Notes under the pieces: generated by a model | Seen by the model: only the letters and a program-made list of their open reading frames with translations | Database searches by the model: none | What the model was told of the DNA's origin: nothing | DNA from: an uncultured Eubacterium sp. | Lineage (GTDB): Bacteria > Bacillota > Clostridia > Lachnospirales > Lachnospiraceae | Length of the DNA stretch: 64,000 nt | Direction: 5' to 3' | Assembly (NCBI GenBank): GCA_934320655.1 | Contig: CAKRFN010000013.1 | Location: forward strand, 1-64,000 | Shown: positions 41,841-50,478 of the stretch, one piece after another | Position numbering within the stretch: position 1 is the stretch's first letter | Layout: every line of letters begins with the position of its first letter | Program-made: the position numbers and the translations under genes

Positions 41841-44331
41841 TGCTCAAACCCTCTTTACACATGCTTACAAACACCGCCTCCAGATACTGCTGCGGCTTTT
41901 CGGTCAGATATTTCCGGTTCACGTACTCCGCGCCAAGCGAAGCGACCTGTGCCCTGCGCGCCTCCTCCGTCATCTGCTCCGCACGCAGATTCAGCAGCAG
42001 GATATACGTATCATCGACGATGACACGGATCGTCTTTTCGTTAAATTTAATCTGTAGCTGCGCAAAAAACGCATCGCGCCCCTCGCCCGCCGGACAGTTG
42101 ATGAGCAGCAGTTCGAGCGGCCACACATCCTTTTTCTCCTCCACGCGCATGAGCAGGTTCATCAGTGCATCCGCCTCAAACGCATTGTATTTTGTCTCAA
42201 ACTGGCGGTCTTTTTTCGTTTTCTCCCGACTGATCTGCTCGATCTTTGCGACCATCTCACGGTTTTCCGCATCGGACACGCAATACTTTTTGTACCATTT
42301 TTCGGCGAGCACGACGATCACCATGCCGCCTGCGATGATAAACAGCAAAATGATGATCAGCAGCAGGATCAGACAGATCTTTGCACTCATATACTCGTTC
42401 TGGTCGAGAATGACATCCTTTCCGGTGAGCAGGCACAGATGGTAATTCATGCCATTATAGTCAAACAGCACACCCGATGCCACGTATTCCGTCCCATTCA
42501 TCTCAATCACGGAATGCACGACCCGGTTCACCTGCAGACTGCTGATAAAGGCATCCGCACTCTCGGTCGAATAATATGTCTGCGTCGAAAAGCCCTTGTA
42601 GCGGTTCGTCTCTAAAACGTCCTTGACAAACACGATGTCATTCTGCTGCGACATCGTCCAGTAATGGCTGTTCGAGCTGTCGAGCGTGCGCAGAATATCC
42701 TCGACAATCTCCGCATCGTCACGGTTGGTTTTTAGATTGATCTGGTCGAGCACAAGCTGTACATAGCCGTCCTGCTGCGTCGCATAGACACTCAGGATGC
42801 CGTCCTCATATTTTTTCAGCTGTCGCCAGCCGACCGCTGCGATCAGCTCGGTAAACACGACAACAACGATCAAAACAACCCATGCATTGACTCTTTTTAA
42901 TTCTTTTTGTTTCTTTATTTTCTTCTTATTTTCCTGTTCCACTTCAAATTCCCCCAACGGTTCCGGTTCATCTGAATTGACAAAATTTCTGACCGCTGCG
43001 ATTTTCCCCCGCACCGCCGTCAGATCATGTGCGATAATCCCTCGGAACGCGCTCCGCTCCTCTGTCAATGTCCGCGTTTTCCAGGCACTGGTCGTATTGA
43101 TGCTGTTGATAATACCGGCGAACCGGATAAAAAATACGACAAAGTTGAAAAGCGGAAGCAGCGGTACGACCCACCACTGCCTGCTGTAGTAGCGCCGCAC
43201 ATCCGGAAAATCCCTCAGAAAACCGATCGTCGAGAAAAAGTACATATATCCGCAGACCGTATACAGCCCGAACAGCATCGCGGTCGCAAGCAGCACCGTC
43301 TTTCCGGAATATCCGACAAAAGTCAGGCAGATCAGCGCCAGATACCAGATAATACGCGGAAAAGCAAACGTGTGGTCATACATCAGCGTCTTGACCGACA
43401 CATCCGTAAACATCTGGTACGAGCGCATCTTTTTTCCGCCGAACATCTTCGCTACTTCCAGACTGCCGCGCTGCCAGCGCTGCCGCTGTGTGTACAGCTT
43501 GTCTGCGTTTTCGATCGGATCGACAAAAAAGATGGATTTTTCACTCATATAGATCCGTTCGCCTTGCAGATAACGCATCTGAAACGTGATCTGCGTGTCC
43601 TCCGCCAGCGTCTCCGTGTTATACATTCTGGATTTCAAGATCGCAGACTTCCGGAACGCAGAAAAGGCACCCGACACTGTATAGATCGAATTCAGGTCAG
43701 ATGCATAATTCCGTCCCGCGAGAAATGCCTGCGCGTATTCCATAAATTCCATTTTGCGAAACAGACGGGAAAAACCTCTCGGGTACTCATCCACGAGCCG
43801 CGGCTCTATCAGGATCGCTCCCGTCATGCAGTTGATGGACGTATCATTTTCAAACTTATCGACCATATAGGTCAATGCGCGTTTTTCCAATACACCATCG
43901 CTGTCGATATGAATAATATATTTTCCTTCACTGTTGTACAGCGCCAGATTGAGTGCTCTGGACTTGCCCTGCTCCGCATTCAGCCACTGCATGATCAGAT
44001 CCGGATACTCCTTCTGACACTTCGTATACACCGCAAAGCTGTTATCCGTACCACGGTTGTTCACCAGAAAGATACGGATCTGCTTATTCGGATAATCGCA
44101 GTCGTTGATCGAGCGGATACACGCCTCCAGCGTATTTTGCGAATTGTAGACCGGTACAATGATCGATATTTCCGGATAGATAATCGGTTTTGGTATTTCT
44201 TTTGCAAACAGGATTCGCCTGAGCAGGATCAAAAAACTTCCAAATGCCGGAATGATCTCCATAATCAACGGAATCACGATCCATGCAGCCCAGAACACAA
44301 ACGAATTTGCAAATCGCTCAATGATCTCCAT
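41830..44331 (-). CDS. XrtG-associated GT2 glycosyltransferase with sensor-like C-terminal extension
   Basis: 833 aa. Residues ~1-420 are a processive GT2 enzyme: an N-terminal helix, SIIVPVYNSQNTLEACI, IHIDSDGVL with D-x-D, TLAEDTQITF, QRQRWQRG (Q-x2-R-W) and several C-terminal helices, as expected for the exosortase-G glycosyltransferase (~440 aa). Unusually it continues: membrane helix ~485-505, an extracytoplasmic domain ~506-646 of Cache-like size, helix ~647-675, a coiled-coil and a ~155-residue cytoplasmic tail whose pattern (LLINCPAGEGRDAFFAQL, VDDTYILLL) resembles a GGDEF fold without the catalytic motif. Signal-controlled polymer synthesis is inferred. It overlaps xrtG by 14 bp. Confidence 0.87.
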   Translation of the reverse strand: MEIIERFANSFVFWAAWIVIPLIMEIIPAFGSFLILLRRILFAKEIPKPIIYPEISIIVPVYNSQNTLEACIRSINDCDYPNKQIRIFLVNNRGTDNSFAVYTKCQKEYPDLIMQWLNAEQGKSRALNLALYNSEGKYIIHIDSDGVLEKRALTYMVDKFENDTSINCMTGAILIEPRLVDEYPRGFSRLFRKMEFMEYAQAFLAGRNYASDLNSIYTVSGAFSAFRKSAILKSRMYNTETLAEDTQITFQMRYLQGERIYMSEKSIFFVDPIENADKLYTQRQRWQRGSLEVAKMFGGKKMRSYQMFTDVSVKTLMYDHTFAFPRIIWYLALICLTFVGYSGKTVLLATAMLFGLYTVCGYMYFFSTIGFLRDFPDVRRYYSRQWWVVPLLPLFNFVVFFIRFAGIINSINTTSAWKTRTLTEERSAFRGIIAHDLTAVRGKIAAVRNFVNSDEPEPLGEFEVEQENKKKIKKQKELKRVNAWVVLIVVVVFTELIAAVGWRQLKKYEDGILSVYATQQDGYVQLVLDQINLKTNRDDAEIVEDILRTLDSSNSHYWTMSQQNDIVFVKDVLETNRYKGFSTQTYYSTESADAFISSLQVNRVVHSVIEMNGTEYVASGVLFDYNGMNYHLCLLTGKDVILDQNEYMSAKICLILLLIIILLFIIAGGMVIVVLAEKWYKKYCVSDAENREMVAKIEQISREKTKKDRQFETKYNAFEADALMNLLMRVEEKKDVWPLELLLINCPAGEGRDAFFAQLQIKFNEKTIRVIVDDTYILLLNLRAEQMTEEARRAQVASLGAEYVNRKYLTEKPQQYLEAVFVSMCKEGLSNEQ

Positions 44332-44911
44332 AGCTGAACTTTCCTAATCTCATTCGTATAATCTGAGGCTTTGTAAATACATAAAAATACAGTAACACAG
44401 ACAACCCATAGAACACCAGCCTGCCCACGAGTGCATGTGAAAGATAGTACAGATCCAGTCCGCCAAAGTGGATCATTTCACAGATAATGATAATGCGGAG
44501 TGCATTCGCCAGCATGATATAGAGGACTCCGCAGATCGCAACGATCACGCGCTCTGCCACCGTATATACGCGGAAAAACACGAGCAGCGACAAAAATGCC
44601 ATGATCTCTATGATGCCTGAACACTCAAAGTCGATCTGTAGTGTGATCGCACCGACATCCGACTGCACGAACAGAATGCCGTATTTAAAAAACGGCGTAA
44701 ATGTCCCTGTGACCTTGCCGACCAGACCTGCGACCGCCGCCACTGCCCGTGCCAGCGGTTCGGTCAGAACCGGACGAACCAGAAACATCATCAGTAAAAA
44801 TAACCCCATTGCCCCGAGTATGAAATGCCAGAACGGAAGCTTTGCACGATCCGTCACCCGCAACAGGTAGAGCCATACACACACGGCAATGATCGCAATT
44901 ATGTACTTCAT
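44318..44911 (-). CDS. xrtG: Exosortase family protein XrtG
   Basis: 197 aa, polytopic membrane transpeptidase-like protease of the exosortase/archaeosortase superfamily. The catalytic triad is visible: Cys in DFECSGIIEI, Arg in LANALRIIII and His in YLSHALVGRL, each next to membrane helices. Exosortases cleave C-terminal sorting signals of the PEP-CTERM kind. The gene before it encodes a protein with such a tail (Firmicu-CTERM), 3 bp away, and the glycosyltransferase gene overlaps its end. Confidence 0.93.
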   Translation of the reverse strand: MKYIIAIIAVCVWLYLLRVTDRAKLPFWHFILGAMGLFLLMMFLVRPVLTEPLARAVAAVAGLVGKVTGTFTPFFKYGILFVQSDVGAITLQIDFECSGIIEIMAFLSLLVFFRVYTVAERVIVAICGVLYIMLANALRIIIICEMIHFGGLDLYYLSHALVGRLVFYGLSVLLYFYVFTKPQIIRMRLGKFSYGDH

Positions 44912-44914
44912 CGG

Positions 44915-46381
44915 TTAAACCTGTTTCTTTCTCTTGCGCTGTGCCACATAAGCGAGTCCTGTCGTAGAAAGGCACAGGAACAGTCCCACACCTGCGCCGG
45001 TCGGTGTACCTGCGGTAGTCACCCACTCCTGACCGATCCGTCCCCACTGTCCGCTGACTGTGCGGATCTCATCTGTCTCGATGCCGAATTTCCGTGCCAG
45101 AACACTCAGGTCTGCCTCGTACTCCATATTGTCCTCAGACGAGCCAACCGTCACATACATTCTGCCAAAGACTGCGTTGTGATATTTGTTTCCGTACTCA
45201 TTATCATCCGCCTCTGCAAACTGAGAGATATTCGTCGCCGTTTTCCAGCCCTGTGAGTCGATCATATAAAACTCATAGGTTCCCGGTGCCAGACCGTTAA
45301 GCTCCGGCACATAATTGATCGTTCCGTCTGCATCCACGGTCACAAACTGCGGATAAAAGTCTTTATTGTCATTGATACGGATCGTCACCGCTGCGGTAAA
45401 CTCCCCGCCTGCCTCCTGCAAATGTGCAGGCATCGTCGTCACAACGTGCGCATACAGCAGACCGTTCGTGGAATACATCGCACCCTCTGCATCATCCACA
45501 TGCTCCTGCGTTCCTGCCGTCGCATACTGGATCAGCACATGCGGATAATACGCCCAGTCTCCGTACAGACCGTCATAGACAACACCGTTAAACTTTTTAT
45601 CTTCTGCATCCGGATTGCCCTGCAGGTTCGCCACATCGCTGATAAACGTCTGTCCCTGATACAGTCCGAAAGAAATCGTATTCGTATACTCAGGCAGCGC
45701 GCTGGAAGGAACTGCTACCTCCCACATATGGGGCGCGCCAAACCAGTCCTTGTTGTTGACTGCTGCCAATGCACCGTCAATACCGCCTACCGTGCCGTCT
45801 CTCATCAACTGGATCGGCAGGATGCGTCCCAGATCCGTTGTGATCGCATACTGACCGTTATTATGAGATCCTGCGCCGCATACGGAGCCCCAGTCACCCG
45901 AACCATCACCATTGCCGACTGCCATAAAATACAGATACACATAATCGCCATCCCATACCATCGCGACCTCGTCTACCGTATCCCAGCCTTTTCCTTCGTC
46001 CACGCTCACCTTTGCGATCGCATCCCAATCGGAAAAATCACCGTCAATCGTAATGCCCTCGTAGCGTGCGACCGGAAGCTGTTCATCCTCGAGCCGCAGC
46101 TCGTCAGGCTCCTGCTGTTCCTCCGGTACTTCCTCCGGCTGATCCGCCTCCGGCGCTTCCGGTTCATCCGCCACAGGTGCCTCCTGTCCGTCTGCCGGAG
46201 CTTCCTCCTGTCCGCCATCTGCGGGCTGCGTGTCGTTCGCCGCATCCGGCGTGCCATCCAGTGCCGATCCGGATGTCACATCCGATACTGTCGATGCCAG
46301 AACGGTCTGGCTCCAGCCGCCGGACAACAACAACGTTCCGGTCAGGCAGAGTGCCGTCAATGCCGCCATTCTCTGTTTCAT
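44915..46381 (-). CDS. Secreted Firmicu-CTERM protein, predicted XrtG substrate
   Basis: About 488 aa. A signal peptide (MKQRMAALTALCLTGTLLLS, ending near VLAS) is followed by an acidic Pro/Glu linker (~40-95) and then a beta-rich domain with IDGDFSDWDAIAKV and VYLYFMAVGN, recalling CBM9/DOMON-like carbohydrate-binding folds. The C-terminus has the sorting-signal layout: TPTGAGVG, a hydrophobic helix, then the basic tail RKRKK. That is the Firmicu-CTERM type. ATG 46381 has AGGAG seven bases before it; GGGGGG before 46402 is an alternative. It is probably the only substrate gene here. Confidence 0.87.
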   Translation of the reverse strand: MKQRMAALTALCLTGTLLLSGGWSQTVLASTVSDVTSGSALDGTPDAANDTQPADGGQEEAPADGQEAPVADEPEAPEADQPEEVPEEQQEPDELRLEDEQLPVARYEGITIDGDFSDWDAIAKVSVDEGKGWDTVDEVAMVWDGDYVYLYFMAVGNGDGSGDWGSVCGAGSHNNGQYAITTDLGRILPIQLMRDGTVGGIDGALAAVNNKDWFGAPHMWEVAVPSSALPEYTNTISFGLYQGQTFISDVANLQGNPDAEDKKFNGVVYDGLYGDWAYYPHVLIQYATAGTQEHVDDAEGAMYSTNGLLYAHVVTTMPAHLQEAGGEFTAAVTIRINDNKDFYPQFVTVDADGTINYVPELNGLAPGTYEFYMIDSQGWKTATNISQFAEADDNEYGNKYHNAVFGRMYVTVGSSEDNMEYEADLSVLARKFGIETDEIRTVSGQWGRIGQEWVTTAGTPTGAGVGLFLCLSTTGLAYVAQRKRKKQV

Positions 46382-46427
46382 ACCATTTCTCCTATTCTGC
46401 ATTCCATTTCCCCCCACTTGATGGCTG

Positions 46428-46866
46428 TTAAAAAATCAGCCGTTTTTGTATTTGAAAACTAATAAAAAACAAGGTCAGATCCACGATTACCTTAATGACT
46501 ACAGAAGCAACCGGTATCATCTGTGCAAATGCCGTCACCAGCCATGCGCTCGCGAGCATCTGTACGATACATAATACCGCATAGCGCCATGCGCTGCCTG
46601 CCATGCGGCGTTTACCTTTGAAAACTATTTTATAATTGATCAGATAGTTGACGATCGCTGACACAATCCGCGCACACACCGTAGCGACCGTAATCGCCAT
46701 CAGTCCGAGCCCCAGCGGCGCGACCAGTCTTAATATCAATGTAAATCCTGCGATGTCCACGACAAACCCGATGAGCGAAGCCATGCAGAAACGGACCCTT
46801 TAATGCCTCCAGCAAATCCAATAAATGCTGCCCCGGCTCCAGTGCCGGAATCAATAATACGATCAT
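46428..46866 (-). pseudogene. Remnant of a GT2-GtrA fusion glycosyltransferase
   Basis: The gene starts with a ribosome site and MIVLLIPALEPGQHLLDLLE, the N-terminus of a GT2 enzyme, but after about 24 codons the GT domain is missing. The other frame then encodes an intact GtrA domain of about 118 residues from roughly 46784 (VRFCMASLIGFVVD onward, four membrane helices), with a stop in its frame just before the join. A deletion of roughly 200 codons with frameshift explains this. The GtrA part alone might be translated from ATG 46784. It stands first after the XrtG-operon promoter. Confidence 0.75.
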
Positions 46867-46942
46867 TTTCGTTCCTTTTTTATGTATTGATGATGATACA
46901 CATGCTGTGCACACACTGAAACGACAGGTGCATCTAAAGAAA

Positions 46943-46971
46943 ATTATAAATCCTGCGCCCCTGCAATACAA
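46943..46971 (-). promoter_or_regulatory. Promoter of the XrtG operon
   Basis: TTGTAT, 17 bp, perfect TATAAT on the minus strand, about 75 bp before the GT2-GtrA remnant. No other promoter of similar quality was noticed before the exosortase genes. Confidence 0.75.
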
Positions 46972-47006
46972 GACCCATTTTATGAAAAATCTCCAAGAAA
47001 ATCAGT

Positions 47007-47017
47007 AAATTCCTATC
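47007..47017. repeat. Post-terminator palindrome, half copy D
   Basis: On the minus strand GATAGGAATTT follows the GH53 terminator T-run after five bases. This is the left half of the palindrome seen intact at 4571, 35251 and 54730; the right half has degenerated. Confidence 0.45.
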
Positions 47018-47021
47018 AAAT

Positions 47022-47057
47022 GAAAAACATGACTGCATGTCATCCACACAGCCATGT
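47022..47057 (-). terminator. Terminator of GH53 operon
   Basis: A 9-bp stem with one G-U pair (47027-47035 with 47049-47057) followed by TTTTT on the minus strand. Confidence 0.7.
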
Positions 47058-47091
47058 TCAAACAAGGGAGTAATTATTAAATTAAAACCAT

Positions 47092-48219
47092 TTAAAACGG
47101 CTGGTAATCACGGATCACATTGAGCGCCGGCAGCACATTGCCCTCATAGTCAAACAATGCCTGATTCGCCCACTCATTTCCACACGGACCGGGATCATTC
47201 ATATATGCCAGCGATGCCGGTGTTGCCCAGCCGCTGCCGGGTACCGGTATCCATGCCGGTTCCCACCAGAAAAATCCTTTGACCCGCTGATCTGCGACGG
47301 TATCGAGCCGCGTCAGCAGCGCCGAGATAAAATCCGCCTGTCCTTCTTTTGTCATCGGATACTCGATCCGCTCGACTAATGCGGGCTTTGTCGCATAGCC
47401 TTTGCGCTCGTTTGCCGTGAGCTGTTCATACGAAGCGTAATCTTCCATCGTATATCCCATCGACACCTCGGCAATGATCAGATCTTTTCCATAGCGCACC
47501 GCGATGTCATTCAGATTCGCCAGCAGCTGATCCATCGTTCCATGCCAGAACGGATAGTAGGACAGCCCGATCAGGTCAAAATTCTCACCGCGCGCGATAT
47601 AATGGTCAAACCAGCGGCGGTACAGCTCATTGTTGCCGCCGTTATCCAGATGGATCATCGTCAGAATGTGCGGATCGCTCTCGCGCACCGCACGGATGCC
47701 CGCGCTCACAAAACGCGCCACGTTATCATATTCCGTGACTCCGTGATCCACATCCAGCCTGCCCTCCGGCCACAAAAGACCGTTTGACAGCTCATTGCCA
47801 ACCTGTACCATCGTCACACGCACACCTGCATCCAGAAATGTGCGCATCGTCTGTTTCGTAAATGTATAGACTGCCTGCTCCAGTTCAGGCACGGACAGCT
47901 CCCGCCATGCCTTGGGCTTGATCTGTTTGCCCGGATCTGCCCAGAAATCGCTGTACTGGAAATCGAGCAGCACATCAAAGCCTTTTTCACTCACACGCTT
48001 TGCGATCGCAAGCGTCGTCGGCACATCATTTTCACCTGCGCCGTAGCTGTCATGATTCCCACTCCACGGATCATTCCAGATGCGCAGCCGGATTGTGTCG
48101 ATGTCATGCTCCTTTAAAATATCGAGCACATCGCGCTCCTCCCCGCCATCATAATATCTGGCGCCGAGACGTTCCAGCTCCAGCATCGTCGACAGATCCG
48201 CTCCTTTGATATATCTCAT
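47092..48219 (-). CDS. GH53 endo-beta-1,4-galactanase, intracellular
   Basis: 375 aa, hydrolyses beta-1,4-galactan side chains of pectin (type I arabinogalactan). No signal peptide, so it acts inside the cell on imported oligosaccharides. Signatures are KGADLSTMLELE at the start, TIRLRIWNDP, FDVLLDFQYSDFWADPGKQ, VQVGNELSNG with the acid/base Glu, and LIIAEVSMGY with the nucleophile Glu. CAGGAG seven bases upstream sets the start. It is the last gene of a three-gene unit controlled from 50439-50467. Confidence 0.93.
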   Translation of the reverse strand: MRYIKGADLSTMLELERLGARYYDGGEERDVLDILKEHDIDTIRLRIWNDPWSGNHDSYGAGENDVPTTLAIAKRVSEKGFDVLLDFQYSDFWADPGKQIKPKAWRELSVPELEQAVYTFTKQTMRTFLDAGVRVTMVQVGNELSNGLLWPEGRLDVDHGVTEYDNVARFVSAGIRAVRESDPHILTMIHLDNGGNNELYRRWFDHYIARGENFDLIGLSYYPFWHGTMDQLLANLNDIAVRYGKDLIIAEVSMGYTMEDYASYEQLTANERKGYATKPALVERIEYPMTKEGQADFISALLTRLDTVADQRVKGFFWWEPAWIPVPGSGWATPASLAYMNDPGPCGNEWANQALFDYEGNVLPALNVIRDYQPF

Positions 48220-48234
48220 GATAAAGCTCCTGTT

Positions 48235-48453
48235 TTAGTCGAAATCGAATTTTGTGATCCGCTCGTGCATCGCACCATAGCGGAAACGCACCATCTCATT
48301 TTTCTCCAGAACATCCTTCTCATCGCCGCGATACTGGCAGCGGATGCAGCTATAGATGCCGGTTTCTTTGTTATAGAACATATCGATATCGAGATCTCTC
48401 ATAAAGCATGAGGGACATCTGAAGTTTAATTTGCCTTTTGTAAGTTGAGCCAT
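48235..48453 (-). CDS. Small zinc-ribbon protein
   Basis: 72 aa with two Cys pairs (FRCPSCFMRD and YSCIRCQYRG) spaced as in a zinc ribbon. Its first 28 bases overlap the end of the upstream 616-aa gene, and GGAGG within that gene serves as ribosome site, so translation is coupled. It might bind nucleic acid or the neighbouring enzyme; the function is unknown. Its fixed place between two glycan genes is notable. Confidence 0.85.
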   Translation of the reverse strand: MAQLTKGKLNFRCPSCFMRDLDIDMFYNKETGIYSCIRCQYRGDEKDVLEKNEMVRFRYGAMHERITKFDFD

Positions 48454-50276
48454 GTCGCAAATACCTCCTTGTCTGAGACTTTCTTTTTATAGCCGAGCTT
48501 GAACATCGGTGAGAATGCATATCCCTCCTGAATATAGCCCTCTGCGCCTCCGGTCTGTGTCAGGGAGACTGCTGTCTCGATCGCCGGAATCTTTGCGCTG
48601 ACTGCCGTGGCATCTGCCAGACGCTCCTCACGGCATTTGTACTCATAAGAGATCGTCTTTGTCTCGCTGCCCTCACATGCCAGTGTGATGCCGGTCATAT
48701 CCTCCGGATATTCGGTCGTTCCGTAGCATGCGACCATGTATTCATCCAGATAGACCTCCGCAGCCGGATCGCTCATCTCAAGGATCGTGCGCTCGATCTT
48801 GATATTGGAGGATCCCTCCTCAAAATATTCCTTTGTCTGCAATTTGACGGTCAGACCCTGAAACTCGATCGTCACCGGATCAAGTGTCAGCACGCGGGTC
48901 TTGCCCTCCTGTGAAAAATGCGCGTGTGTCGGGCACAGGCACAGATCTACTTCCTCTCCGCGATAGCACAGCTTGGCGCTGCGGACGGTACCCTCTCCGG
49001 CATAATGTGTGAAATAGCCCGCACGGTATTTTTCCTGAATCAGGAACGGATAAGAGGCATCCTGTACGTGTTTGGTGCCGATACCTACCGGCCACTCGAG
49101 CTTGGCTGCATACGGACGCAGATCGACGATCGCGCCGCCCTGATCCATGTTCACGCAGGCGCGCATATACGGATCACAGTACCAGAACAACTGCTTATCT
49201 GAGCCGTATAAAATATCGCGCCACAGTGCACACTCAGGCTCTGTATAGCGTTTTTCCTCTGTCACGCCCTTTTTCTGTCTGTAGTAATCGGCAAACTCTG
49301 ACATTGTCATATCGATCAGCTTGCCCTCTTTTTTCAACTGTCCATAGTATGCACAGCCGTCGGTATAGGATTTGAGCAGCAGCTCATAGGGCTGCTCCCA
49401 GCGTCCCATCTTATTCATCCAGCCAGGTCCGACAAACATCATGTTATAGGCATAACCGTTGTTGTATTTTTCCAGATCACGGTACTGGTCGATCAGGTTG
49501 TACAGATACGGATATTCCCATGTCTTTGTGTCGTAGATCATGCCGCGCAGTACGTTCTGCGGATGCGTACCGAAGTTCGATCCGTTTCCGTCGTAGCACG
49601 CGATCAGGTCGCGGGAGAGATGCGGGATCGCAACGATACCGGAATCCTCCGCCTCATTTGCCGCAGGCGCATGTGTATTCTGCTTGGACGGAATCCACGG
49701 AGCCCACGGGCCGCCGTCAAACAGCGTATACCATGAATTGTTACATGTATGGTATGCCTTCGGGCCTTCCTCCCAGCAGGTGGCAACCGCACATTTCACA
49801 CTCGGGTAAGTCGCTTTCACATAGTTGATGAGATCGGCATCCATGTAGTAGGAACCGGTCGATTCCGGATAAAAGCCAAACCGCTCATAAAACTTTCCGA
49901 ATACATCATCCACGATCGCCTTCTTGTCCTCCATCGAGAACATCCAGATACAGAAATCCTTTGTTTTGTATTTTTCACGGAACTGCTCACACGGCAGACC
50001 GAGCAGTGACAGCGCGATCTCATCCCCGTAGGTATCATGGTCGTGCTTGGCGATCTCTACTGCCTCGTCGTTAAACAGTGCGGCGTAAGTCATCTGGATC
50101 GTGACCTTCAATCCGTTCTCATGTGCCAGACGCTGCTGTGTCTTGAAAATATCCAGCGATTCGGTAATCAGCGCCTTGTCTCCGATATCCTCCTCTTTTC
50201 CCTGTCCGGTGACTGTCGCTGAATACTCCGGCACCATCTCCGGTCTATGGATGACGTTTAAAATCATTGGTTCCAT
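48426..50276 (-). CDS. DUF3863/DUF3864-like protein, deacetylase or GH57-like fold suspected
   Basis: 616 aa, no signal peptide. The N-terminal half has the look of a beta/alpha-barrel carbohydrate enzyme with Asp/His motifs (HDHDTYGDEIALSL, YYMDADLINYV, VAIPHLSRDL, PHNLRG-like FGTHPQNVLRG); the C-terminal half is beta-sandwich-like. It recalls the DUF3863+DUF3864 pair described by structure in Bacteroides, but I cannot confirm this. Catalytic residues are not assigned. It heads the operon with the zinc-ribbon and GH53 genes, so a role in galactan or other glycan use is inferred. GGAGGGG sets the start. Confidence 0.75.
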   Translation of the reverse strand: MEPMILNVIHRPEMVPEYSATVTGQGKEEDIGDKALITESLDIFKTQQRLAHENGLKVTIQMTYAALFNDEAVEIAKHDHDTYGDEIALSLLGLPCEQFREKYKTKDFCIWMFSMEDKKAIVDDVFGKFYERFGFYPESTGSYYMDADLINYVKATYPSVKCAVATCWEEGPKAYHTCNNSWYTLFDGGPWAPWIPSKQNTHAPAANEAEDSGIVAIPHLSRDLIACYDGNGSNFGTHPQNVLRGMIYDTKTWEYPYLYNLIDQYRDLEKYNNGYAYNMMFVGPGWMNKMGRWEQPYELLLKSYTDGCAYYGQLKKEGKLIDMTMSEFADYYRQKKGVTEEKRYTEPECALWRDILYGSDKQLFWYCDPYMRACVNMDQGGAIVDLRPYAAKLEWPVGIGTKHVQDASYPFLIQEKYRAGYFTHYAGEGTVRSAKLCYRGEEVDLCLCPTHAHFSQEGKTRVLTLDPVTIEFQGLTVKLQTKEYFEEGSSNIKIERTILEMSDPAAEVYLDEYMVACYGTTEYPEDMTGITLACEGSETKTISYEYKCREERLADATAVSAKIPAIETAVSLTQTGGAEGYIQEGYAFSPMFKLGYKKKVSDKEVFATWLNLQKAN

Positions 50277-50412
50277 TCGTAAATGCCCCTCCTTCTTGTT
50301 ACTTCAATCATTTGTCGCTCTGATTGATCGTTGTCCGTTTGATAATTGTTGATCGTTGTTCATTGCTTTCCGGTACTCTTTTTGATACTCTGTTTCACCA
50401 TGCGCCATTGCT

Positions 50413-50420
50413 TTGCGCAA
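50413..50420. promoter_or_regulatory. LacI-family operator (TTGCGCAA) at the GH53 operon
   Basis: The palindrome TTGCGCAA lies just downstream of the predicted start point of the operon promoter and recurs in the promoter of the neighbouring lacI gene (51522). A further GCGC lies at 50402-50405. This suits repression by the adjacent LacI-type regulator. Confidence 0.55.
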
Positions 50421-50438
50421 TCGGTTGTTCATATGGCT

Positions 50439-50467
50439 ATATTAGCACGCAAAAAGGCGTCTGTCAA
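50439..50467 (-). promoter_or_regulatory. Promoter of the DUF3863-like/zinc-ribbon/GH53 operon
   Basis: Perfect TTGACA, 17 bp, TAATAT on the minus strand; predicted transcription start near 50432. The ~150-nt leader contains two GATCGTTGT direct repeats on the plus strand. Confidence 0.85.
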
Positions 50468-50478
50468 TATATTTTTCG

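Noticed and set aside
43027..44337. 436-residue plus-strand frame opposite the glycosyltransferase
   Set aside because: Long, but it lies wholly antisense to a gene with firm GT2 motifs and overlapping operon neighbours, and its composition (Arg/His/Gln-rich) is typical of a shadow frame.
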